A program made the position numbers and the translations under genes. DNA of 64,000 nt from Salisaeta longa DSM 21114. GTDB taxonomy: Bacteria > Bacteroidota > Rhodothermia > Rhodothermales > Salinibacteraceae. Shown here piece by piece: positions 17,901-25,960 of this stretch (its first letter is position 1; every line of letters starts with the position of its first letter). The stretch spans positions 1,324,005 to 1,388,004 of the forward strand of contig NZ_ATTH01000001.1 of assembly GCF_000419585.1 (NCBI RefSeq). The letters run 5' to 3'. The notes beneath the pieces were generated by a model. The model was given only the letters and a program-made list of their open reading frames with translations. It was not told the DNA's origin and did not search any database.

Positions 17901-19257
17901 CGGGCATCAGTTCGATGGCGTTGATGCCCATGCGGTCGAGGTACGCCAGCGTATCTTGCAGCGTCTGGTAATTATGGTTGGCGATGAAGTCACGGACGAG
18001 CAACTCGTAGATCACCAGATCCTTCTGCGGCGGCCGCTCAAAAGGCGAGAAGTTGAAGGCGGCCTGATCGGTCTGCAGGACCGATACGAGCTGCTGCGTT
18101 TTGCCCGTTGGGTACGCGATGAGGTTGGGATACGTCTGCGCATCGATGAACTGGTCGTTGGTGCTCAGCACCTTGCCCGAATACGGATCGGGAATGCGAA
18201 TGTCGCCATCAACCAAATACTGAAAGCGATATTCCTTCCCCGGCGTCAGGTTGTTCAGCTCAATCCACCAACGGGTGCTGTCTTGCCCGGTGGAGGCCGT
18301 GTTGCGCTCACGATTCAGCTGATACGACGGCTGCACCTCCCAGTTGGTAAAGTCGCCAATGACGTGGACGAACGACTTGCGCGGGGCCTGCAGCACCAGG
18401 GTGGCCGAGGTGCTGCTCGTGTAGTTGATGCCGTCGTCGAGCCCGGCGGGCACCGGTGCATCGGTTAGCGGCGCCGTGCGCACCGCATAAATCGAATCGG
18501 CAGCGACCGAGCCGTCGGTGCCGCGCGCCTCAATGCGCACATCTTTTCGCCCGGCTTGGGTCAACGACAAGCTGTACTGAATGGTGTCATTCGTGGTGCG
18601 CACCGCCTCGGTCCCATCCACAAAGAGCTTAAAGCTCTGCAGATCGGTTTGGATGGTGTCGGCAATCGCAAGCACGGAAATCGTCGTGTCCGTATCGACG
18701 ACCACCGGGTTGATGGCGCTTACCGCCGGCGTCTCGATGTTGGCATTTACGCCCGGATCGCTGTCCGCCAGCTCCACGATGATGTCGCCCCCCGAGGCCG
18801 TTTTGCCCTCCAGCGTACCGTCGTCATTACGAAAGACAAAGTTCATCGACAGAATTTCCTCATTGGGCCCCAGCATGCAGCCGGTATTGTTGTCGTTGTA
18901 GTACGCCCGAATGTCACTAATCTCTAGCTTGTAGCGTTCAGCCGCGACCTCCGTCATGCGGATGTCCGGCCGGTTGTTAGGCCACTCCGTCTTCACGCAC
19001 TTCCAGGTGGTAGGGCTCTCGCTCGTATACACGCCGGTATGGGCGTACACCGCCCCGTCGTAGCCCTGCAGGCCCTTATTGCCTTGATCGGCATTGAAGT
19101 AGATCGTCACCGGACGTGTGACGGTGGGAAGCGCAGGATCGGTTTCTACCACAGGTTCGCTCTCCTGCGCGGCGGCGGAAGGACCGCCAGCCACGAGTGC
19201 AACAAACAATAGCAGGAACGAGAGGGCGCCCCGTGAGGCGCGAGAGAAGTAGCGCAT
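14932..19257 (-). CDS. Large secreted multidomain GH13 amylase/pullulanase-like enzyme with T9SS sorting domain
   Basis: 1441 residues. Signal peptide (ALSFLLLFVALVAGG), a starch-binding CBM26-like module (about 45-160), an Ig-like segment, a CBM48-like E-set (about 285-390), GH13 barrel (about 410-830), FN3 (about 905-1000), a beta-rich region, and a C-terminal type 9 secretion sorting domain (NYPNPFHDQTTITY to the end). Catalytic regions II-IV are intact: GFRFDLSKG (nucleophile), IILEHF (acid/base) and MESHDE. Region I reads DVVYNQ where GH13 enzymes usually have NH. It should be delivered to the cell surface to cut starch or related glucans into pieces for SusC/SusD. It follows the SusE/F-like gene with a hairpin between them. 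Confidence 0.93.
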   Translation of the reverse strand: MRYFSRASRGALSFLLLFVALVAGGPSAAAQESEPVVETDPALPTVTRPVTIYFNADQGNKGLQGYDGAVYAHTGVYTSESPTTWKCVKTEWPNNRPDIRMTEVAAERYKLEISDIRAYYNDNNTGCMLGPNEEILSMNFVFRNDDGTLEGKTASGGDIIVELADSDPGVNANIETPAVSAINPVVVDTDTTISVLAIADTIQTDLQSFKLFVDGTEAVRTTNDTIQYSLSLTQAGRKDVRIEARGTDGSVAADSIYAVRTAPLTDAPVPAGLDDGINYTSSTSATLVLQAPRKSFVHVIGDFTNWEVQPSYQLNRERNTASTGQDSTRWWIELNNLTPGKEYRFQYLVDGDIRIPDPYSGKVLSTNDQFIDAQTYPNLIAYPTGKTQQLVSVLQTDQAAFNFSPFERPPQKDLVIYELLVRDFIANHNYQTLQDTLAYLDRMGINAIELMPVSEFDGNESWGYNPALYFATDKYYGPAKELKQFIEMAHQRGIAVILDVVYNQQTGQSPFVRLFNDGTYGPPTDDNPWVNRDARHPFNVFYDNNHESTFTKYWLDRANEYWLTEFNVDGFRFDLSKGFTQGPDADGYNDVGAWSSYDQERINTLQRMADKIWAVDDNAYIILEHFAATDEERALAEYRTDQGQAGMMLWNNMNDPYSEAAMGYDEGSDLSNTYYRNRGISVPNYITYMESHDEQWLMYRNLAFGNSSGSYDIQELPTALNRQKLVGAFFFTVPGPRMMWQFGELGYGYGDNGEQCLRPNDCPTVAPGRTAPKPIRWDYRDPQQSPNRVKLYKTWSALINLRNQHEVFTSTDTQVDLRVGAAVDGRRIGLQHPSMNAIVVGNFGVEPTDVTANFPTSGTWYDVFSGKAVSIEAEEQDAAIPMAPGEFHVYTSEPPAVTPEAGIVPYGVAAPAPEAPTGVEASSNLEAGAVELSWTASDAVDVVAHQVYRGRTATFDTTGALLATLGPNATTYTDDAVVSGPTYYYRVVALDNDGMQSASAAASALLYPASIPVSVTRSFGNGAAKDDYRLVALPGDVSRGLGDTFQGTAGDAWQAYWDNGNATDYLVKYTPSATFALRPGRGFWAISESAWTVDGDIPTVVPQQTAGSDVPVTTIPLHEGWNIISNPFDRDVAWSAVAAANGGSLQPIWRFNGSFQQAETFVSARSGTAFYFNNQSGLSSLTIPYAMQSAAAQRSKTASPELLRITATLDDARSSTVALGVAPNASNEVGAEDIIAPSTSFESFSLRAKAPGAGARQDRLARSVRARSQRGGHVFPLRLQTPNGGRITLTVEGGTAIGPAARLVNRTTGAVYNLSTKQRITLTATTDAVDLALLTGSAAFVERQQEKLVPQTVRLWANYPNPFHDQTTITYTLPTAGPVTVEVFDILGRRVHVLARGKQSAGLHRVQWNVNESRGPIASGLYIVRLTANGTTRTRKVTLVR

Positions 19258-19296
19258 TGCAACTGCTGGTAAGCATTAAAGACAAAAGCAAAGATA

Positions 19297-19335
19297 GAAA
19301 GCGCACCAACCGCTTGCAGGGGCTGGTGCGCTTTC
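19297..19335 (-). terminator. Intergenic hairpin (possible attenuator) between SusE/F-like and GH13 genes
   Basis: A perfect 12-bp stem: GAAAGCGCACCA (19297-19308) with TGGTGCGCTTTC (19324-19335) and a 15-base loop. On the minus strand it is followed by a T-rich stretch, which starts with TATCTTTG (19296-19289). That octamer fits the Bacteroidota -7 element TAnnTTTG. The site could therefore be a partial terminator, a separate promoter for the amylase gene, or both. Confidence 0.55.
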
Positions 19336-19359
19336 CATGTTCTGAGACGCCAACGGGCG

Positions 19360-20754
19360 TCACTCGCCGCCCGCTTGAAGGCTAATGCCGTCGATGAGGA
19401 ACTCAATAGGCTCAGTGGTTGCATCGTCCGCGGCGCGACGCACCTCAAACCCAACATTCCGAATGCCCGGCTCAGCCAGGGCCGCGGGGCTCTCACCCAG
19501 TTGCCCCAGGGGAATCTCGACCGTGCGCCAGTCGTTCCCCGCGCTGATGGGCACTTCAATGCCTGCATCAAAGGTGTAGCCGCCGGCACTATCGAAGGTC
19601 TCGACAAAGGCAAACAACACGAAGTTGCGTGATACTTCGCCAATGCGCATCGTAAGCACGTCGTCGGCAGTGGCGCTCACGGACAGCAGCTCGTAGTTGT
19701 AGCCGAAGAAATTGCCTCCGGTGGTGTACGAGAGGCTGCGCGCAGTGGGCCCATCGGCCATGTCGGCGACCTCGGTGGTGTTCTCGAACTGAATGGCCGA
19801 GAACGATCCGTAGGCGTTGGTGGTGCGCTCAAAGTCGTCGATTTCGACGCGCGTCGCGTTGGGTGAAGATAGTGCAAGCTCATCGATATAGAACGACGCC
19901 TGCGTATTGGTCGAAAGCTCCACGCTTAGGAGCGGGCCGTCGCCGCCGGCGCGCTGGGCCACCGGGTTGAAGTCGGGGCTCACCTGCGAGAAGCCCACCG
20001 CGTAACGCCGCCACTGATTATCGGCCGGGATGGGGAACGTAAAGTCGTGGGTGATCTCTCCACCAGCCGCTTCTTCGGTAAAGGTGATGGTCAGATCAAA
20101 GCTCGAACCGGTCGTGTTTTGCAACAAGAAGCTGAACCGGTCCGACTGGGGGCCGCTGGCTTGTCGACTGATAACCACCGAGCCGCTTCCGCCCGAGGTT
20201 ACCTTAAGCGCATTGGCACCATTGCTGCCATCGGCCACGCTCTCGCTTGTTATCTCGGCCATTGTCCCCCCGGTTACGGTCATGCTGCGTTGGTCGTCCT
20301 CGTAGTCAGCCACAGCCGCAAAGGTACTTTCGAACTGCGTCTCGATGACAAACGGACTTACGGTCACCGTTAGCGTATCCGTGATTTGCCGATCGGGCGA
20401 AGCCGCCTGAATGATGACCTGCTCCTGCACGACCCCTTCAAGGGCCGCGTTGTATGTCACGCGCCACTGCTGCGCGCCGCCCTGTGTAGGCGAGCCGGTC
20501 TCATTTATTTTCTCCAGAGCCAGGTTCCCCGTAGCTGTAGCCTGCGGCGCACTGCTTAGGCCTTGATACCCCACATCGAAGGTCGTCCCGGCATTCTCAC
20601 CGGCCACAACCAAGGTGAAGTCGCTGGGGGTTTCCATGTTGGGCTGGATGGTGAAGTCCTCAACGCTCGTCGGACTCTCGTCACAGGCGCTAAGGCTCAC
20701 CCCGAGGAGCAGAACCAGCGCGAATCGGAAAAAGGAGGGTGTAGCGTGATTCAT
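19360..20754 (-). CDS. SusE/SusF-position surface glycan-binding lipoprotein
   Basis: 464 residues from the ATG at 20754 (MNHATPSFFRFALVLLLG); the open frame continues upstream without a signal sequence. The lipobox LSAC gives a lipoprotein with Cys23 as first residue, followed by DESP. An Ig-like N-terminal part is followed by two jelly-roll segments that each begin with a D-(F/Y)-E motif (ADYEDDQRS and IDDFERTTN), in the style of CBM11/CIA30-type carbohydrate-binding domains. It lacks a catalytic signature. Position directly after susD and before an amylase supports a starch-binding role at the outer surface. It is not close to B. thetaiotaomicron SusE or SusF as far as I can tell by eye. 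Confidence 0.75.
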   Translation of the reverse strand: MNHATPSFFRFALVLLLGVSLSACDESPTSVEDFTIQPNMETPSDFTLVVAGENAGTTFDVGYQGLSSAPQATATGNLALEKINETGSPTQGGAQQWRVTYNAALEGVVQEQVIIQAASPDRQITDTLTVTVSPFVIETQFESTFAAVADYEDDQRSMTVTGGTMAEITSESVADGSNGANALKVTSGGSGSVVISRQASGPQSDRFSFLLQNTTGSSFDLTITFTEEAAGGEITHDFTFPIPADNQWRRYAVGFSQVSPDFNPVAQRAGGDGPLLSVELSTNTQASFYIDELALSSPNATRVEIDDFERTTNAYGSFSAIQFENTTEVADMADGPTARSLSYTTGGNFFGYNYELLSVSATADDVLTMRIGEVSRNFVLFAFVETFDSAGGYTFDAGIEVPISAGNDWRTVEIPLGQLGESPAALAEPGIRNVGFEVRRAADDATTEPIEFLIDGISLQAGGE

Positions 20755-20806
20755 GTTAATGGTAAAATCTAATAGCGACAGATGGCGAGGAGAGGGTGCA
20801 CGCGCC

Positions 20807-20850
20807 GTGTTAGGGCCTGCCACAGCAACGAGGCGACAGGCCCTAGCACA
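20807..20850 (-). repeat. Intercistronic hairpin between susD and the SusE/F-like gene
   Basis: TAGGGCCTG (20811-20819) pairs with CAGGCCCTA (20837-20845), extended by GTGT with GCACAC. There is no T tract after it on the minus strand, so it looks like an RNA stability or processing element rather than a terminator. Confidence 0.5.
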
Positions 20851-20867
20851 CGTGCGTCAGCCGGCGG

Positions 20868-22490
20868 TCAGCTGTAGCCCGGGTTTTGTTCCAGGTTCGG
20901 ATTGGCCCGCAGTTCGGTCGCGGGAAGCGGGAAGAGGCGCAAGTGGTCTTGCGTCGCCTGCCCCTCTTTTACGCCGCCCTTCCACGGCCACAAGTAGGCA
21001 TCCGTGGTATACTGACCGAAGCGAATGAGGTCGATTCGGCGATGACCTTCCCACATGAGCTCGCGCGACCGCTCATCCAGAATAAACTGGAGATCGAGTT
21101 CAGTAGCCGTAACATCACGCCCGAGGCCCGCGCGCTCGCGCAGGTCGTTGACGAGCTCCAGCGCGCGCTGCTGGCTGCCTCCGCCACCGCGCAGCACCGC
21201 CTCGGCGTACATCAGGTACGCATCGGCGAGGCGAAACATCGGATAATCCGTATCGGGGAAGGTCGCGTTTTTGCCCTCTGCGCCCGTCGATGTCACGTTT
21301 TGGTACTTCGGCACCGCGTAGCCATCGGTGAAGGTGCCAATGTCGTCAATCTCCTTCGACTGTCCTTGCGTGAAGAAGATGGCACGGTCGTCGGTGCCGC
21401 TGTAACGATCAACCACCGGCGCCGTCGTGCGCAATCCGGCCCACCCGAAGTCGAGGCCATAAGCGGCCGGGTTCATGCTCCCGCCCACCGGCGCGTGGCA
21501 CAAGAACGTGGTGCCGCCATAGTGCTGCGTGCGGTTTCCGTCTTGCGGAATGGCGAAGATAATGCCATTGGCGGTGTGGTTATCGGCCAGGAACAGGCGA
21601 TGGTAGGCAGAGAACTGCGCCGTGGCCTCGGTTTCAAGGCTGTACGCATTCGCGTCGATAATCCGGGTTGTGTACTCGATGACATCGGCGGAACGATTTT
21701 CCCCGATGTACACCGGTGCATTCTGGTAGAGCTTCGCGAGCACCATATACGCCGCAGCCGCGTCGGCACGCCCGTATTCTGCTTGCCCCACGGCGGGCAG
21801 GTTCTCCTCCCCTTCGCTGTCGGTGATGGCCTTCAACTCGCTTTCCACAAAGGCGAAGATTTCGGCGCGCGTGCTCTGCTGGGGGGCTTCGCTGCCGCGG
21901 GTAAAGTCTTCGGTGACGAGTGGAATATTGCCAAAGAGATCGATGCCGTGCCAATACGCGAGGGCCCGCAGAAAGCGCGCCTCAGCGCGGTACTGCTGAA
22001 TCACCTGCTGACGATTAGCGGAAACGCCATATTGCTCCAGCTTCGCATCGGTCGACTGCCGCAGGAATTCGTTCGACTGCGAGATCGTGAAGAAGATGCG
22101 GTCGTACATGGCCCGCGAAAACTGATTCGCCGCGTCCCAGGAATGGTTGTGCAGCTCGCGGATGCCGTTGTCGTTCCAGGCAATAATGGCCTCATCGGTC
22201 GTCAGCTCCTGCATCTGCCAGTACAGACGCATGTATTGCGAAAAGCCCTCATCAATCCCGCCAATGTCGCCACTGCCAGCGGGACCTTGCTGCCCGGTTA
22301 CATTAAAGCTGCCGTAGAGCTTTGCGAGAAATTGTTTGAAGGCTCCATCCTGCGTGAACACGGTGGAAGCTGTGGCGCTGCTCTTGGGCTGAACGCCGAC
22401 GTTATCGCACGCCGTGAGCCCGGTAAAGAGCGCTACAAACGCCGCCACAAATAAGGCGCGGTAGAGCGTGTGCGTTGATCGAAACATCAT
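20868..22490 (-). CDS. susD: SusD-like outer-membrane glycan-binding lipoprotein
   Basis: 540 residues. Lipoprotein signal with lipobox LTAC (Cys28). SusD/RagB family features are present: a TPR-like helical N-terminal part (RAEARFLRALAYWHGIDLFGNIPLV), and the C-terminal block FRLADAYLMYAEAVLRGG followed by LDERSRELMWEGHRRIDLIRFG and the terminal NPGY. It caps the SusC barrel and captures oligosaccharides at the cell surface. It starts 65 bases after the susC stop. With the GH13 enzymes downstream the ligand is most likely an alpha-glucan. Confidence 0.95.
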   Translation of the reverse strand: MMFRSTHTLYRALFVAAFVALFTGLTACDNVGVQPKSSATASTVFTQDGAFKQFLAKLYGSFNVTGQQGPAGSGDIGGIDEGFSQYMRLYWQMQELTTDEAIIAWNDNGIRELHNHSWDAANQFSRAMYDRIFFTISQSNEFLRQSTDAKLEQYGVSANRQQVIQQYRAEARFLRALAYWHGIDLFGNIPLVTEDFTRGSEAPQQSTRAEIFAFVESELKAITDSEGEENLPAVGQAEYGRADAAAAYMVLAKLYQNAPVYIGENRSADVIEYTTRIIDANAYSLETEATAQFSAYHRLFLADNHTANGIIFAIPQDGNRTQHYGGTTFLCHAPVGGSMNPAAYGLDFGWAGLRTTAPVVDRYSGTDDRAIFFTQGQSKEIDDIGTFTDGYAVPKYQNVTSTGAEGKNATFPDTDYPMFRLADAYLMYAEAVLRGGGGSQQRALELVNDLRERAGLGRDVTATELDLQFILDERSRELMWEGHRRIDLIRFGQYTTDAYLWPWKGGVKEGQATQDHLRLFPLPATELRANPNLEQNPGYS

Positions 22491-22554
22491 AGGTCTGATC
22501 AGAAAGTTCTACAGTCAAAGGGGTCTTAGGCTATCGCGCAAGCACCGGGGGCCG

Positions 22555-25500
22555 CTACAGCCGCACATTGATGCCCGCCGAGAACGTCCGTGAGCGCGGG
22601 TAGGTGTTGTTGTCAATGCCGATGGCTGAGGCACCCGGCCCGCCCACTTCAGGATCGCGCCCGCTGTAGCCGGTGAGCACAAAAGCATTGTTGACCGAGC
22701 CGTACACCCGAATTTGGTCAACGGTCGGGATCGACGTGAGGGTGTAGCCGAGCGTGATATTATCCATCCGCAGGAACGACCCATCTTCCAGATACACGTC
22801 GGAGAGATACAACGGCTCTTCGAAGCCATACTTCAGGGCGCTCTCGTGGAGATTGGAGGGGGCAAACTCCGTGAGGCGCTGGAAGTGGCCGTAGTTCGAG
22901 GCAATGTTGTTGTATACCTCTTGGCCGATGTGGGCCCGTAGCGTGAAGCTGAGATCGAAGTTGTTGTAACTCAGCTGCGAGGTGTGGCCCAGAATCCATT
23001 CGGGCTGCGGGGCACCTACTACCGAGCGGTCTTGGCTGGTTACGGCACCATCGCCGTTGATATCTTTGTACAGATCATCGCCGTTGATCGTGCCATCGCC
23101 GTTCACGTCGGCGTAGATGGGATCGCCGTTCGCATCGCGTTTGTGCTGATACAAGAAGAAGGAGTTCACCGCAGCCCCCTCTTGCAGGATTTGCACGGTG
23201 TTGCCCACGCCGCCGCTAATGCCGCCCACGTCAATGCCCTGAAAGTCTTCGACGTCGTCGGCCCGGTTAATCTTCGTGAGCTTATTCTCGTTGGTCGACA
23301 CGTTAAACTGAGCGTTGTACCGGAACGCTTCCGTATCTATGACGCGCCCCGCGATGGAAAACTCGTAGCCCTCATTGCGCATCGACCCGATGTTGGTGAG
23401 CAAGCGGTTGCTGAGGTTTGCACCTGCCGCAACCGGTACGGTAAACAGCAAATCATCGGTGTCCTTCACGTAGTAGTTGAAGGACCCCGTCAGTCGACCG
23501 TCCAGGAAGCCATAATCGAGGCCGATGTTCGTGGATGTTGTCTCCTCCCACTTCAGCGCCTCGTCGGCCGCGCTGGGACGAATCGTCGTCACAAACTCAT
23601 CACCAAATTGAACCTGCGCCTGCGGCCCGCCCGATACGTACAGCGGCGCATACAGGAAGTCGCCAATTTCTTGATTACCGGTCACGCCCCACGATGCGCG
23701 GATTTTGAAGGTCGAGATAGGCAGCGGAATCGCATCAAAGAACGATTCTTGATTCACGCGCCACGCAAGCGCGCCCGAGGGGAACGTACCCCAACGGTTC
23801 TCTGGTCCGAACCGTGACGATCCGTCGCGGCGCACCGTGAAGGTGAGCAGGTAACGATCCATGAACGTGTAATTCACACGCCCAAAGACCGAAATGAGCC
23901 GGTTGGGAATTTCTGTCACAAAGCCCTGAAGGTTCACCGGGTCCGAAATGGGCGCGACGCTATTCGGGCCAAAGATATTCGTCGTAAGCCCGCTGGCGTT
24001 AAACTCCGGATACTCTTCCTGAAAGTCTTCCCAGGAGTAACCCGCCGTGATATCGAACTTACTGTCGATGCTATCAAACGTATTTTTGTAGCTGAGGAAA
24101 GCGTCAAACAGCGTTGAAAGGCGCTCGAAGTTGGCACGGACCACGGTGCCGGGGTTGGCCGACTCGGCCTGTCCCTTTAAAAACGTTGGGGCAAAGTACT
24201 CCCGCTCACCGGCTGCTACATCATAGGCCACTTTGGCCCGTGCGCTCAGCCCTTCCACAAAGGGAAGCTTATAATTAGCCTCCACGCTTCCCAGGCTACG
24301 ATAGCTGGTTCCAATGTTGCTGGAGAGAACAAATTCGGCCACGGGGTTATTCTCGGCAAGGCCAAGCCCCGGCTGGCTCCACTCATAGAATCCACCAAAC
24401 GCACTGTTCACGTCGCGAATGGGCTGGGTGGGCGCAAACGACGCGGCACCGCCCACAAGCCCCGGCGCAAACTGATCCTCGGTCTGTGCGCCCTTCACAT
24501 TGGCCGTGATGGACAGCTGATCGTCGAGCAGCGACTGATTGTAGTTGAGCCCGACGCTCAAGCGCTCGGTGTTTGATGTTTGCAATACCCCCTGCTGATC
24601 GAGATAACCGATCGAAAGACGGTAGTTAGCGTCCTCATATCCGCGGGATACGCTTACGTTATGCTCCTGTCCGTAGGCAGTCCGTTGCACGGCATCCTGC
24701 CAGTTCGTCGTTGCATCGCCAAGCAATCCGAGCTGGCTCGGGGCGCGCTCGCGCACCACCTGACGAAATTGATCCGCGTTCAGGACATCAATCTGATCGG
24801 TGGGCTCAGACATCGTGAAGTTGCCCGAATACGTGATGTTGGCTTCGCCCTCATCCGCCGTCTTCGTCTCAATAATAATGACACCGTTCGCGCCACGCGA
24901 TCCGTAAATCGCTGTCGCGGAGGCGTCTTTGAGCACCGTAATGCTCGCAATGCTGTTGGGGTTGAGGAAGTTGAGCGGGTTGCGCGTCGCCTGTGTGCCC
25001 TCGTTGCTGATGGGCACCCCGTCGACCACAAAGAGCGGCTGACTGTCGGCGTTTACCGAGGTGGCCCCACGAATGCGAATGAACGTTTGCGACCCCGGCG
25101 CGCCGCTGCTTGACGAAATCTGAACGCCCGGCACCTTCGCCGCAATGAGTTGCTCGGGGCTCACCTTCGCCGACTGATTGAAGTCTTCCGCCTCAACCTT
25201 CTCGACCGATCCGGTGATGTCTTCGGCCTGCTGCTCGCCGTACCCCACAACAACCAGTTCCTCAAGCGCGGCGACATCTTGCTGCAACGCGACGTCAATC
25301 TGCTCGCGGGTGCCAACCGGCACTGTTTTCGTGTTGTACCCCACGTACGAGAATACGAGTTCGGCATCGGGCCCCGGGACGGTGATCGAGTACTGACCGT
25401 TCACATCGCTTGCGGTCCCGGTTGTGGTACCGGCCACGCGGATGTTTACCCCCGGGAGCGGGTCACCACTGGTTGCGTCTGTAACGGTGCCCGACACATC

Positions 25501-25578
25501 TTTCTGCGCAAACGCAGGCGTCGCGGCAATGAGCAATAGGAGCGCTGTCCATAGCGCCGTGGTAGCGATTTTTCGCAT
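22555..25578 (-). CDS. susC: SusC/RagA-type TonB-dependent glycan transporter
   Basis: 1007 residues. Signal peptide (ALLLLIAATPAFA), carboxypeptidase-regulatory-like domain (VSGTVTDATSGDPLPGVNI, about 28-110), then the TonB box region EELVVVGYGEQ and the plug with the SusC hallmark LFVVDGVPIS and ITVLKDASATAIYGSRGANGV-like sequence. The rest is a 22-strand-type barrel ending in SAGINVRL. It imports oligosaccharides across the outer membrane with SusD. It is the first gene of the starch locus, and three LacI-type palindromes lie 118-224 bases upstream of its start. Confidence 0.96.
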   Translation of the reverse strand: MRKIATTALWTALLLLIAATPAFAQKDVSGTVTDATSGDPLPGVNIRVAGTTTGTASDVNGQYSITVPGPDAELVFSYVGYNTKTVPVGTREQIDVALQQDVAALEELVVVGYGEQQAEDITGSVEKVEAEDFNQSAKVSPEQLIAAKVPGVQISSSSGAPGSQTFIRIRGATSVNADSQPLFVVDGVPISNEGTQATRNPLNFLNPNSIASITVLKDASATAIYGSRGANGVIIIETKTADEGEANITYSGNFTMSEPTDQIDVLNADQFRQVVRERAPSQLGLLGDATTNWQDAVQRTAYGQEHNVSVSRGYEDANYRLSIGYLDQQGVLQTSNTERLSVGLNYNQSLLDDQLSITANVKGAQTEDQFAPGLVGGAASFAPTQPIRDVNSAFGGFYEWSQPGLGLAENNPVAEFVLSSNIGTSYRSLGSVEANYKLPFVEGLSARAKVAYDVAAGEREYFAPTFLKGQAESANPGTVVRANFERLSTLFDAFLSYKNTFDSIDSKFDITAGYSWEDFQEEYPEFNASGLTTNIFGPNSVAPISDPVNLQGFVTEIPNRLISVFGRVNYTFMDRYLLTFTVRRDGSSRFGPENRWGTFPSGALAWRVNQESFFDAIPLPISTFKIRASWGVTGNQEIGDFLYAPLYVSGGPQAQVQFGDEFVTTIRPSAADEALKWEETTSTNIGLDYGFLDGRLTGSFNYYVKDTDDLLFTVPVAAGANLSNRLLTNIGSMRNEGYEFSIAGRVIDTEAFRYNAQFNVSTNENKLTKINRADDVEDFQGIDVGGISGGVGNTVQILQEGAAVNSFFLYQHKRDANGDPIYADVNGDGTINGDDLYKDINGDGAVTSQDRSVVGAPQPEWILGHTSQLSYNNFDLSFTLRAHIGQEVYNNIASNYGHFQRLTEFAPSNLHESALKYGFEEPLYLSDVYLEDGSFLRMDNITLGYTLTSIPTVDQIRVYGSVNNAFVLTGYSGRDPEVGGPGASAIGIDNNTYPRSRTFSAGINVRL

Positions 25579-25690
25579 ATCAGTTCAACCCTTTAAGTAA
25601 TGCTACGGATGACCGTCGATGATGAGCACCCCGAAAACGCACGCCTCTGCAGGAGCGCACCTATCATGAGGAATGGTTTTTGTGCGATGT

Positions 25691-25702
25691 GGGAGCGCTT
25701 CC
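25691..25702. promoter_or_regulatory. LacI-type operator 1 upstream of susC
   Basis: GGGAGCGCTTCC, an imperfect palindrome centred on AGCGCT, 118 bases upstream of the susC ATG. LacI/GalR regulators of sugar genes bind palindromes with a central CG such as this. Confidence 0.55.
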
Positions 25703-25763
25703 GTCATGGAGTGTAGCGCCGTGTATGCGCGATGTCAAGCTATTGTTATCAATCATTTATGCT

Positions 25764-25775
25764 GTAAGCGCTTTC
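25764..25775. promoter_or_regulatory. LacI-type operator 2 upstream of susC
   Basis: GTAAGCGCTTTC holds the perfect 8-bp palindrome AAGCGCTT (25766-25773). Its centre lies 73 bases (seven helical turns) from operator 1, on the far side from susC. Confidence 0.6.
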
Positions 25776-25797
25776 ACCGGAGCGTCGATTCAGAAAC

Positions 25798-25807
25798 GAA
25801 GCGCTTC
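25798..25807. promoter_or_regulatory. LacI-type operator 3 upstream of susC
   Basis: GAAGCGCTTC, a perfect 10-bp palindrome, with its centre 33 bases (three helical turns) from operator 2. The array could also affect the divergent malic enzyme gene. Confidence 0.6.
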
Positions 25808-25960
25808 CAAAAATTGAAATAACGATGAATGAAAGGGTGGTATAGACGAATGCGCCGCTTGTGCGGCCAACAGGTACGCCTACCGGGCGTGCGACGCTGC
25901 CTGCGTGTTCCTACTACTTTCATGCAGTGCCGGCGAACCCGACGGGCTAGAATCCATCAG

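Larger units (their letters stand above)
25579..25960. promoter_or_regulatory. Divergent control region between the starch locus and the malic enzyme gene
   Basis: 382 bases between susC (minus) and the malic enzyme start (plus). The middle (25735-25830) is notably AT-richer than the surroundings, as expected for promoters. It contains three AGCGCT-centred palindromes listed separately. I could not assign -33/-7 boxes with confidence. The frame leading into the malic enzyme from 25829 is open but arginine- and cysteine-rich and is probably non-coding. Confidence 0.6.

Noticed and set aside
12928-22454. Long open frames on the plus strand opposite the GH13, SusD and other starch genes (for example 12928-14520, 15304-17154, 20886-22454)
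   Set aside because: They are antisense to genes with complete domains, contain Arg/His/Pro-rich sequence without motifs, and are expected in GC-rich DNA.
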